A DNA stretch of 10,000 bases from Stramonita haemastoma (Eukaryota > Mollusca > Gastropoda > Neogastropoda > Muricidae), in contig CM060328.1 in NCBI GenBank assembly GCA_030674155.1, positions 34,032,380-34,042,379 on the forward strand, in the 5' to 3' direction. The first letter of the stretch is position 1. Every line of letters begins with the position of its first letter. The notes below the pieces were generated by a model. The model had not been told where the DNA came from. It did not search any database and was given only the letters and a program-made list of their open reading frames with translations. Made by a program: the position numbers and the translations under genes. Below, one piece after another: positions 1-7,355 of this stretch.

Positions 1-539
1 TGGGGTGTGTAGAGAAACAGTTCAAAAGAGATGTTCTTTTCGGTGTATAGGTTAGGTTTGGGGGTTTTGGTTCTGGGTTGGGGTGTGGTGTGGTAGGGGT
101 AGGGGTGTGGGAGAGAGATGAGGAATGGTAAAGATGTGAACTAGGAGGAGATGAGCTGGGGTTTGGAGGTTAGGGGTCTGTTTTTGTTTTTGGCTGAGAG
201 GTAGAGTGGTTGATTGCTTGGCTGGCTATTAGGTTAGAGGCGTTTTCTTTCTTTCGTTTTATCCTTGATTTTTTGTTTGCTGCTTTGTAAAAATCTCATT
301 CTTTGTTAATGCATTTTTATTCTTGGAGTTGAAATAAATATGTAAAAAAAACAACTTTGTTTTTTTTTAGCATACAGTAAAAGATTTAACATTATCACAG
401 GATTCACAAAATGGATCTAAAAAAAATGAGACCACCAGGAAGAAGATTTGGGTTGGGTTTTTTTCGTTCCTAGGCAAGAGCTCCGAGGTTCACCAATGAT
501 GAGATTTTGCTTTGTTTTTGGAGGGGGGTGGGGGTTGCC
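1..539. other. Gene-free GT-rich sequence
   Basis: The first 230 bases are strongly G and T biased (runs such as GGGGTGTGG and GGGTAGGGG), followed by T-rich and then A/T-rich sequence with a G-rich patch near 521-535. No frame is open for any useful length and I recognise no protein motif. If the GPCR gene at 1431-2124 extends upstream, this is intron of that gene. Nothing else can be supported. Confidence 0.6.
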
Positions 540-740
540 CATCATTAAGGTATCTGCATTCCGACATTGGGGAAGTATGCTGGACATGTTCGTGTTTACT
601 TAATTCACTGAATGCTGACATGCACTACGGAATCTTTATTATGCGTATTTGATTTTCTGCATGTGTATATACTAGATATTAATTAGATAACTCTCAGGTC
701 TGCGCTTGACGTTGACTTAGGAGATCGTAAAAATAAAGTT
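540..740 (-). repeat. Possible 3' part of a composite dispersed repeat
   Basis: This stretch directly continues the SINE core at 741-957. In the reverse direction it contains pieces such as ATGCAGAAAATCAAATACGC (rc, about 645-664) and a CATGTCAGCATTCAGTG segment (about 606-622). From memory these resemble the tails of dispersed repeats common in gastropod genomes, but this is recall and not a search. The second SINE copy at 6872-7149 does not continue into a recognisable version of this tail, so the boundary at about 740 could also be a junction between two different repeats. Confidence 0.4.
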
Positions 741-1053
741 AAAGGGTTAATGTGTCCCATAAGCTAGGCGGTCATAGGGGAGCGAGGCATCAGAGACTTC
801 AGCTTCTCTAGGAACCAGCATATTGAGAGCTGCGCCCATCTCCTCTCCCTCGCTGCTTAAACTTCCCTCCCTGACCCTAAAGAGGGCAGGTACCCATTCA
901 CAACTGGGTGAACTGCGGGGGACTGCACTGAAGCCAAGGCGGGCAAACGGTCACCCATAATTCATATCTTTAATTCACCAGATGCAACTAAGACAGGATT
1001 TCATGGACCTATGGGATTGAAGTCGAACGGTCTTAACCACTTGGCACAGTGTC
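741..1053 (-). mobile_element. tRNA-derived SINE, copy 1
   Basis: Bases 741-957 align over their whole length with 6872-7077, at about three quarters identity by eye. Shared blocks include CATCAGAGAC, AGCTTCTCTA, ACCAGCATATTGAG, CTGGGTGAA and GGTCACCC. Read on the minus strand, the element starts near 1053 with a tRNA-like head: TGTGCCAAGTGGTTAAGACC (1030-1049) resembles the D-arm/box A of Leu or Ser tRNAs. A degenerate box B may lie around 995-1009. The core follows toward lower coordinates. The core phrase around 890-925 (TACCCATTCACAACTGGGTG) resembles a central domain found in several animal SINEs; that is recall. The element lies in intron or 5' flank of the GPCR gene, antisense to it. 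Confidence 0.7.
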
Positions 1054-1060
1054 CTTCAAA

Positions 1061-1084
1061 ATGGTATTTAAACTGACAGGCTCC
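1061..1084 (+). repeat. Short dispersed motif, copy a
   Basis: ATGGTATTTAAACTGACAGG followed by CTCC. Near-identical sequence occurs at 2434-2457 and 3107-3129, all in the same orientation. This copy lies eight bases beyond the tRNA-like head of SINE copy 1. Confidence 0.6.
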
Positions 1085-1197
1085 GGGCATGCACACAGGG
1101 GTGGATGAGTGGGAGTCAAAGATGATGCAATCTCTTTCTCTGCTTTCCTCTCATTAAAACAAGCAAACAGAAACAACAAGAAAATAAATGAATAAAT

Positions 1198-1293
<96 letters not shown>

Positions 1294-1420
1294 AGTAGTA
1301 GTAGTAGTAGTATGTAGTAGTAATAATAATAATCATCATCATCATCATCATAATCATAATCATAATATAACAATAATCATAACAACAATAACAATAACAA
1401 CAATAATAACAACAATGATA
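1198..1420. repeat. Compound trinucleotide microsatellite
   Basis: About 120 bases of (TAG)n with small interruptions (TGG near 1264, TATAG near 1291, TATGTAG near 1311) pass into TAA, then (ATC)n from about 1332, and end in mixed AAT/AAC units up to 1420. The array ends next to the GPCR splice acceptor, so it fills the last 220 bases of the intron. Open frames through it encode only low-complexity Thr/Tyr/Met/Ile runs and are not genes. Confidence 0.95.
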
Positions 1421-1430
1421 CTCCTTGCAG
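1421..1430 (+). promoter_or_regulatory. 3' splice acceptor of the GPCR exon
   Basis: CTCCTTGCAG is a good acceptor ending in AG at 1429-1430. The open frame of the downstream exon continues upstream only to a TAA at 1363-1365, and the part upstream of the AG would encode low-complexity Asn-rich peptide. Receptor-like sequence starts at once after the AG. The pyrimidine tract is only about six bases long because the AAC/AAT repeat lies directly before it. The intron is phase 2: the first exon base (1431) completes a codon begun in the previous exon. Confidence 0.75.
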
Positions 1431-2124
1431 GCCTTTTGACTGTCAACGCTTCTCGAGGACCTCAAGGTCAGCCAAGGTCATCGTGGGCATTCTGGTGACC
1501 TCGCTGCTCCTCTCCCTGCCTCAGGCTTTCTTCTGGACCTTCAGCTCCACCACCTCAGAATGCCGACTGAAGGAGAGCAACTTCAGACTGTACCACGTCT
1601 GGAACTGGGTGTCGGAAATCACCATGTTCGGCCTCCTCCCCATCCTGGGCCTGTGTCTCAACGTCTGCGTGTTGCGTCAGATCCGCTCCGTGGGTCGCTT
1701 ATACGTCACCGAGGCCTCGGCCGCTATGATGGCGTCACGTCGCCAAAGCCAAGCCCGGTGTAGCACGACGACCATGACGCTGTTGTGGATTTCCTTTTAC
1801 CTCATCTTCACCAAGCTTCCCGTCACGATCGTGTTCTCCATGCAGACCATTGTAGGGTACGGTGACGCCATGACCTTGGAGGCCATGGCCTCTGACCCGA
1901 CCTGGCGTCGTTACTTGACCTACTTTACCGTGCGCAAGGTCATCGACGAGATCGGGATTTCCCATCATGCCTGTAACTTTTTCATCTACTGTCTGACCAG
2001 CCGGCAGTTCCGGCAGCATGTGCAGGGGGTGTGTTGGCGGTGTGTGAACTGTGCCGACCTGGAGTACCCGCCCTCTGCCCGCCTGCCTCCTTCCAACAAG
2101 ACTCATAACAAGAATGGTTTGTAG
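1431..2124 (+). CDS. Class A (rhodopsin-like) peptide-type GPCR, last coding exon
   Basis: Partial gene: 230 complete codons (1432-2121) plus TAG at 2122-2124. It encodes a plasma-membrane receptor from the end of intracellular loop 2 onward. Residues are numbered from Pro1 at 1432. PFDCQRF is the loop-2 end, which normally follows the DRY motif. TM4 is about 15-35 with Pro30. Cys44 is the likely ECL2 disulfide partner of TM3. TM5 is about 60-81, with FGLLP placing Pro70 at position 5.50. Loop 3 is basic (SRRQSQAR). TM6 is about 113-137, with Pro130 in TKLP in place of the usual CWxP. TM7 is about 165-188, with N182-F-F-I-Y186 instead of NPxxY. Helix 8 is SRQFRQHV, followed by CWRCVNC, a likely palmitoylation site. 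The HACNFFIYCLTSRQFR region is typical of peptide receptors in the FMRFamide-receptor/GPR139-like group, but I cannot name ligand or orthologue. TM1-3 and the start codon lie upstream of the window. The exon is GC-richer than its surroundings. Fold assignment is secure; subfamily is inference. Confidence 0.9.
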
Positions 2125-2320
2125 GAGCCCCTGGCTTTGTGACTGGTTAGATAATGTGTTTTCTTTTGGTTTTGGTTTAAGTTGTTTGTTTGGGGTTTTC
2201 TTGGAATTTGGTTCCGGTTTTGAGGGGGGGGAGGGGGGGTTTGGGGGGGGCGTTAGTTTTTTTTCTACTTTTTGTGTTGGTTTTTTTGGGGGGAGGGGGT
2301 GGGGTAGTCTTGGTCTCTGA
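2125..2320 (+). other. Probable 3' UTR start with G-run cluster
   Basis: Directly after the GPCR stop the sequence is T/G-rich. It contains G runs at 2224-2230, 2233-2239, 2243-2250, 2288-2293, 2295-2299 and 2301-2304. If transcribed with the receptor, these could form RNA G-quadruplexes about 100-180 nt past the stop. I found no canonical AATAAA between the stop and 4277, so the end of the transcript is not set by this sequence. Confidence 0.5.
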
Positions 2321-2396
2321 TCTGTTAATGAACCTTTTCTATTTTCTGTTTTTTTTTCTTGCTGCAACGCCAAGAAAGGGATGGGTAGAAAGGAGA

Positions 2397-2457
2397 GAGA
2401 ATATCCTAGTATAGAATTTCTAGAAGGTTGGGGATGGTATTTATACTGACAGGGTCC
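2397..2457 (+). repeat. Short dispersed repeat, copy b
   Basis: It aligns with 3078-3129. Shared blocks are an A/G-rich lead-in, TCCTAG, AATTTC and then TATTTATACTGACAGG followed by TCC. Relative to copy c it carries an extra nine or so bases (AAGGTTGGGG region) before the conserved end. Past the TCC the two copies have nothing in common, so this looks like a true repeat end. Confidence 0.6.
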
Positions 2458-3077
2458 TCACCCCGCGTGTATTCCTACAAAGACTGCTACATGATAGTCC
2501 TCTTTCAACGTTTCTGTTTGTAAGAAAGTTGTCTCTTGAATGTGAAAAAAACAAAACCAAACATGCTCTAGCTTCTCACAGGTGAAGGATAGGTCTACGT
2601 TTTAATTCACGCGCAAGCTATATGTCCTTTTTTATTTTGTGCTTAACCAGCTAAACCTTTACCGTTGTGACAAATACATTGCATTGTCAAAATGAATGAG
2701 ATCGAAATGTGTTCTCTATGTAGGTGTTTAAAAAAAAGAAAAGAAAGAAAACCCCAAAATCTTACCAGGCAATGTTGATATATTAATTAATTTTATGGTC
2801 TACGGCACTAATGCCTTAGAAGAATTTTACGCTTTGACTTACCTCTGCTTCTTCATCTAACGCTCAGGCAGTAACTATTGTTGTCGATTATAAGCGAATA
2901 TGCGTAGTGCTTGACAAGTCAGGTTCATCGCTACCGACTTCGGCGTGGAAATTTTTTTTTCAGTCTACCTGGAAAACAATAGGCAAGAGAATGGATAAAA
3001 AAGGCAGAAAATAGACATGAAGGAGTTGATAACAGGAAGAAAAGGAACAAGGCAGAAACAAAGAAAGGAATAGAAAA

Positions 3078-3129
3078 GAGGGGATTTCCTAGCACAAAAT
3101 TTCCTGATGCTATTTATACTGACAGGTCC
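3078..3129 (+). repeat. Short dispersed repeat, copy c
   Basis: Counterpart of 2397-2457, with TTTCCTAGCACAAAATTTCC and then TATTTATACTGACAGGTCC. It is preceded by AAAGAAAGGAATAGAAAAGA (3059-3078), comparable to the AGAAAGGAGAGAGAA lead-in of copy b. The family is unknown to me. Confidence 0.6.
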
Positions 3130-3895
3130 ATGGCATCCTTACGGAGATGGAAGGGAGTATTTTGACTTATAAAAGCAAGAAGTATCTGTGAGAAAAAAAA
3201 CTTTTTAAATCAACAAAAACACTGAGATTGACAGGGGCAGGAAAAAAACCCTCCAAAAATCAACACAAGCTGTCTGCTTTCTTCTTTTCTCTTCTGTCTC
3301 CCTCGGCTACTTCGGACATCTCTTTAACACCGAAAGCACTTCTAAAAAAGACTAAAGTCATGTGTTTTTTAGTATAAAAATTGTTAATATATATAAATAG
3401 TGGAGCTTTGTCTTTGTAAATCTATGTTGTGGAACAAGTCTGTAAAAAACAAGTTTTTGAATGTTTGAATGTTTCCATGTCGACAATGCATAAAACCTGA
3501 GTCATAGATTTTTATGTTATACAAGTGATTCCCTTTGACTATAACTATACTACATCTTCTAGCATAAGCTTGTAAAAGCAACATTTTATCAGTTTAGACA
3601 CTCATGTACTACTTTAAATCAAAAACAACATAGGAGCAACGCATGAAATATGAATACAAGCATAAGCTTATAAAGAGCACTCTAAAAATACCCACCCCCC
3701 AATTAGGCCTCAGCTTCAATAACATAACACCATATAAAAAACACAAAAAACAAGAACATACCTTACATGCACAGCGCGCAAATCCAGCATAACTCAGTCA
3801 AGGGTCCAGAGCCCAGTGCTAAACTTAACCTTCCTTTTACCTAGTCCAAGAGTGGTCAGTTTCTGCTATAATGAGCGCCAACTGGAATAGAATGG

Positions 3896-3916
3896 ATATA
3901 TATATATATATATATA
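3896..3916. repeat. (AT)n microsatellite
   Basis: An uninterrupted run of alternating A and T, 21 bases. Any open frame over it encodes only an Ile-Tyr run. Confidence 0.95.
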
Positions 3917-4307
3917 ATTTTTTATTTCGAAGATAAAGGAATAAGCACTTATATGCTTATTTACATCTAGTCCCAATGTGTATGCAGTTTCGTAAATGTT
4001 GTTTTCCGTTCCCAACGGCACCCAATGGCCTAATCGTCCGAAAAGCGGAACGGGTTTTAACATGTGTGCAAGATGTTCTGCGTACGTTCGCACACATGAC
4101 CTTGAGTTATAGTCTCATCCGAACGACTTTTGGAGGTAGTGGAGTCGGCGCTGATGTATACTCCGGAGAAAAAATCTTCTTGAACGATAGCAGCTAAAAT
4201 GGGGCAAACTGACAGCTGTGCATGATAACATTATGAAAGTTATATCAGGAAAAGAAACGCCAAACAAACAGAAAGAAAATAAAACAACACAGAAACGATA
4301 CAAAACC
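3917..4307. other. Non-coding stretch with a CpG-richer patch
   Basis: Bases 3995-4195 are richer in CG dinucleotides than the flanks (for example AACGG, ATCGTCCG, GTACGTTCG, GTCGGCG, CTCCGG) and contain CCCAATGG, a CCAAT-like box. Two overlapping opposite-strand open frames of about 75 codons exist here, but neither has a recognisable motif. An AATAAA hexamer lies at 4278-4283. It is 2.1 kb past the GPCR stop, too far to assign to it without transcript data. Confidence 0.4.
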
Positions 4308-4330
4308 GGGGGGCGGGGGGGGGGGGGGGG
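4308..4330 (+). repeat. Poly-G tract
   Basis: Six Gs, one C and sixteen Gs. Length is likely variable and may be inaccurate in any assembly. Confidence 0.9.
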
Positions 4331-4468
4331 TAGAGACATCAAGATAAAAACAACTATGTAACATGATCATAAGAAAAACAAGATGTAACAAGGTCCACAC
4401 CAGGAAGATAAAAGAACTGTACACACTTTTAGTCCTCGTTGGCACTCTACAATTTAGAAAGGGTAGGC

Positions 4469-4616
<148 letters not shown>

Positions 4617-4822
4617 GCCTATCTATCTTTGTCTCTGTCTAACTGTCTGTGTGTCTCTAGGTCTGTCTCTCACTCCTTCTTTCTCTCTCTTTATCCCTTC
4701 CTCTATGTCTCTGTCTGTCTGTCTGTTACTGTCTCTCTCTCTCAATATCAAGAGCAACAACAACGATAAGAAAAACAATATCGTTGCAACGGAAGATGTC
4801 TACTGCAATTCTCCCTCTTTCT

Positions 4823-4826
<4 letters not shown>

Positions 4827-4906
<80 letters not shown>

Positions 4907-5046
4907 GTGTGTGTTGTGTGTGTGTGTGCGCGTGCGCGCGCGTGCACGCGCGCGCGCGGGCGTGTGTGTGTGTGTGTGTGTGCGTGCTTACGTCTGTGTA
5001 CGCGCGCGTGCACGCGTGTGCGGGCATGTGTGCGCACGTGCGCGCT
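4827..5046. repeat. (TG)n/(CG)n alternating purine-pyrimidine tract
   Basis: An almost continuous alternation of purine and pyrimidine. (GT)n runs to about 4928, CG-rich sequence follows at 4928-4961, GT again to about 4980, then mixed CG/TG to 5046. It contains a perfect 22-bp palindrome at 4934-4955 centred on GTGCAC. Such sequence is the classic Z-DNA-prone type. Confidence 0.95.
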
Positions 5047-5338
5047 GACGACTCACGTCCTCTTCCAGGTCGTAAATTGCATTCTAGGCATATTACTGTC
5101 ATTCCTTCTTTCTTCCGGCCATTTCTGTCCACTCGTCTCCCAGAGACAGATTTTGTTTCAACATACCAGCCGGGTTCCACAAACACGGAATCTCAGTTTA
5201 TAGCCTCGTTCCAAGGACTTGCCCGGGATTTCTCTGTGGGAATCCATATTAACTCCTGAAATCGATATGAACTCCTTGGGGGGAAGCTCTGTTCCTTCTG
5301 CTTCTTGTTTGTCTTGTTTTTCTTGTTCTTGGTCTTCT
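5047..5338. other. Unique sequence between repeat arrays
   Basis: Non-repetitive sequence of about 290 bases. CCTCTTCCAG at 5059-5068 could serve as a splice acceptor, and the frame after it is open for about 60 codons to a TGA at 5257-5259. The peptide matches nothing I recognise and there is no good donor, so I do not call an exon. A small internal repeat is present: ATATTAACTCCT (5247-5258) and ATATGAACTCCT (5265-5276). Confidence 0.4.
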
Positions 5339-6105
5339 TATTCTTGTTGTTGTTGTTGTTGTTGTTGTTGTTCTTCTTCTTCTTCTTCTTCTTCTTCTTC
5401 TTCTTCTTCTTCTTCTTCTTCTTCTTCTTCTTCTTTCTTCTTCTTCTTCTTCTTCTTCTTCTTTTCTTCTTCTTCTTCTTCTTCTTCTTTGCAATTCTTC
5501 GCAATTCTTCGCAATTCTTCTTCTTCTCCTTCTTCTTTTCTTCTTCTTCTTCTTCTTCTTCTTCTTCTTCTTCTTCTTCTTCTTCGCAATTCTTCGCAAT
5601 TCTTCGCAATTCTTCGCAATTCTTTGCAATTCTTCTTCTTCTTGTTCTTCTTCTTGTTCTTCTTCTTCTTGTTCTTCTTCTTGTTCTTCTTCTTCTTCTT
5701 CTTCTTCTTCTTCTTCTTCTTCTTCTTCTTCGCAATTCTTTGCAATTCTTCTTCTTCTTGTTCTTCTTCTTGTTCTTCTTCTTCTTGTTCTTCTTCTTGT
5801 TCTTCTTCTTCTTCTTCTTCTTCTTCTTCTTCTTCTTCTTCTTCGCAATTCTTCGCAATTCTTCGCAATTCTTCTTCGCAATTCTTCTTCACAATTCTTC
5901 TTCTTCTCATTCACCCTCGCGTTCTACTTCTTCTTCTTCATATTCTTTGCATTTTTCTTCTCATTCTTCTTAGCATTCTCTTCTTCGTATTCTTCGCATT
6001 CTCCTCCTTTGCATTCTTCTTCGTCGCATTGTTCTTCTTCGCATTTTTCTTCCTTGCATTCTTCATCTTCGCATTCTTCTTCGTCGCATTCTGCATTCTG
6101 CTTTC
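5339..6105. repeat. TTC/GAA satellite-like array with embedded 10-mer
   Basis: It starts with (TTG)n (about 5344-5371), then long (TTC)n. The 10-mer GCAATTCTTC, or its TTT-ending variant, is inserted in clusters at 5491, 5501, 5511; 5586, 5596, 5606, 5616, 5626; 5732, 5742; 5845, 5855, 5865, 5878. A diverged copy begins with A at 5891. Between 5626 and about 5845 a unit with TTG-marked TTC spacing is present twice (5626-5741 and 5742-5844), a higher-order repeat of roughly 103-116 bp. From about 5930 to 6105 the pattern decays into GCATTCTTC-like units. All frames give low-complexity peptide (Ser, Phe or Leu; Glu, Lys or Arg on the other strand), not genes. Confidence 0.95.
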
Positions 6106-6871
6106 AGGATCTAGAGCATTTTTAGGTATACCTTGGTTTGAATAAGGTGTATTCTTTTGGTTATCGAGGAGCAGATATAAACATGAAGACCATTATCAGC
6201 ACAGCAACAACAAGGTAGTGTTTTTTTAATTTTTGTGCTCAAGTACAACATCAATATTCACATGGTGGCAAATAGTGACCAAAGAAGAAATCTGAAAGTA
6301 ATGAATGATTATAGCTTTAACATTCCCAGGTTATTAAAATAGTTTCCTTTTTTTCAAATATGAATATTTAATAGATTGGTAAATGTCTTTAAAAATGCTT
6401 AGTACCCTTTGCTGTTCTACACCACCCAAAAATTAAGAAATGAAAAAAGTCAAAATAAAGAATAAAATAAGAACAATCTGCAAGACACACCCAAGGCAAA
6501 CAATAAGTTGCAGGATGAGATGAACAGATCATCATGAGGAAGAAAAAAACAACAACAACCAAACACACAAACACATCAGCAAACCAGCACAACACAAACA
6601 AACAAAACATATCAAACAAACAAACCAACACTCGTACAAAGCCGACAAAGACCAGAGAGATAAGTGGAACGCAGTTAGAGAAATGCTAAACCATCATCCA
6701 AAGATGAATCAAACATAAAAGTACACTGTCATAAACTGTACTATACCAATTGTGTGTAATAACTTGACATTTCAAAAATGCTTTGAATCAAAACGAAATG
6801 GATGCAAAGTTTTGAAGATAAAAGGTATTTGTTTCACATGTAAGGTCATCTCTGCCTGTTAAAAGTATATG
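6106..6871. other. AT-rich sequence without a gene
   Basis: No convincing coding frame. Bases 6420-6630 are A-rich, with an A/C-rich part at 6545-6630 (CAACAACAACC, CAAACAAAC units) that looks like an old simple repeat; the minus-strand open frame there is its shadow. Bases 6640-6871 are unique AT-rich sequence leading into SINE copy 2. Confidence 0.55.
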
Positions 6872-7149
6872 AAAAGGTAAAAGTGTCCTGTAACCTATGC
6901 GATCGTAGTAAAACGAGACATCAGAGACCTTAGCTTCTCTACAGACCAGCATATTGAGGGTCGCGCTCATTTCTCCCTCTCTGCTTTATTTTCTCTTACC
7001 ATAAAAAGGCTGGTACACATTTACAGCTGGGTGAATTGGGGGAATGTACTAAAGACAAGGCGCGCAAATGGTCACCCTTCCACTTGGTAACCACGCTCAA
7101 TTCTGCTTAACCTTAGCTTGGGAAGGTGAGTGCTCTGACCACTGAACTA
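6872..7149 (-). mobile_element. tRNA-derived SINE, copy 2
   Basis: The core 6872-7077 aligns with 741-957. On the minus strand the element begins near 7151 with GGATAGTTCAGTGGTCAGAG. TAGTTCAGTGG (7139-7149) fits the pol III box A consensus exactly, and GCACTCACCTTCCCAAGC follows as an anticodon-arm-like part. Box B is not preserved. Past the GGTCACCC block (7070-7077) this copy shares no clear similarity with copy 1, and its head resembles a different tRNA type. The head end lies four or five bases from the left inverted repeat of the DNA transposon at 7157. Confidence 0.75.
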
Positions 7150-7156
7150 TCCACAC

Positions 7157-7180
7157 ATATACCGTAAAATCCCTAGCATA
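7157..7180 (+). repeat. Left terminal inverted repeat
   Basis: ATATACCGTAAAATCCCTAG followed by CATA. It pairs with 8214-8238. A run of 17 C residues (7181-7197) follows directly on the inner side. Confidence 0.85.
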
Positions 7181-7197
7181 CCCCCCCCCCCCCCCCC

Positions 7198-7244
7198 GTG
7201 CACTGATTTAGGGCAAAATTGGGGGGTGGGCGTTTGCTAGGGAT
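7198..7244 (+). repeat. Left subterminal repeat
   Basis: Starts GTGCAC and ends GGGGGGTGGGCGTTTGCTAG plus GGAT. Bases 7198-7240 match 8161-8203 at 35 of 43 positions in the same orientation. The end (7221-7244) is also roughly complementary to 7169-7192, so the left terminus could fold on itself. Confidence 0.8.
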
Positions 7245-7355
7245 ATTCCCCTCTGCACAAAGTAATTTTTGTGCTCAATCATGTAATTGAGTGAATACAA
7301 ACCCCGAAAGCATGTAAGTTAGGTCGTGTGAGTAGAAGTGAAGGAACTTTTTTTT

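Larger units (their letters stand above)
2321..3895. other. AT-rich intergenic or UTR sequence without a gene
   Basis: All frames are closed often. It holds two copies of a short dispersed repeat (2397-2457 and 3078-3129), a purine-rich stretch around 2985-3090, and T-rich AT-rich sequence at 3360-3600. A 16-base phrase AGCATAAGCTTGTAAA recurs with one change (3560-3575 and 3659-3674). No RNA gene or conserved protein piece was recognised. Confidence 0.55.

Noticed and set aside
1735..2373. 212-codon minus-strand open frame opposite the GPCR
   Set aside because: A shadow of the GC-rich receptor exon and of the G-run region. Pro/Lys-rich, no domain; the sense strand has clear TM helices and motifs.
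3866..4197. Two overlapping open frames of about 75 codons on opposite strands
   Set aside because: Both use the same CpG-richer patch, one runs through the (AT)n tract, and neither has a family motif.
4278..4283. AATAAA as the GPCR poly(A) signal
   Set aside because: More than 2.1 kb from the stop codon, and such hexamers are expected by chance in AT-rich DNA.
5059..5259. Coding exon after CCTCTTCCAG
   Set aside because: The frame is open for about 60 codons, but there is no recognisable motif, no clear donor and a repeat tract directly upstream.
5491..5900. CRISPR array
   Set aside because: The repeated unit is only ten bases, the 'spacers' are TTC runs, and the host is a eukaryote.
5193..6145. 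Long open frames on both strands over the TTC/GAA array
   Set aside because: Stop-free by composition. The Glu/Lys/Arg or Ser/Phe/Leu runs shift between frames with the repeat and cannot be a conserved protein.
6389..6631. 80-codon minus-strand open frame rich in Val, Phe and Cys
   Set aside because: It mirrors A/C-rich simple sequence on the plus strand, which has few stops in this frame.
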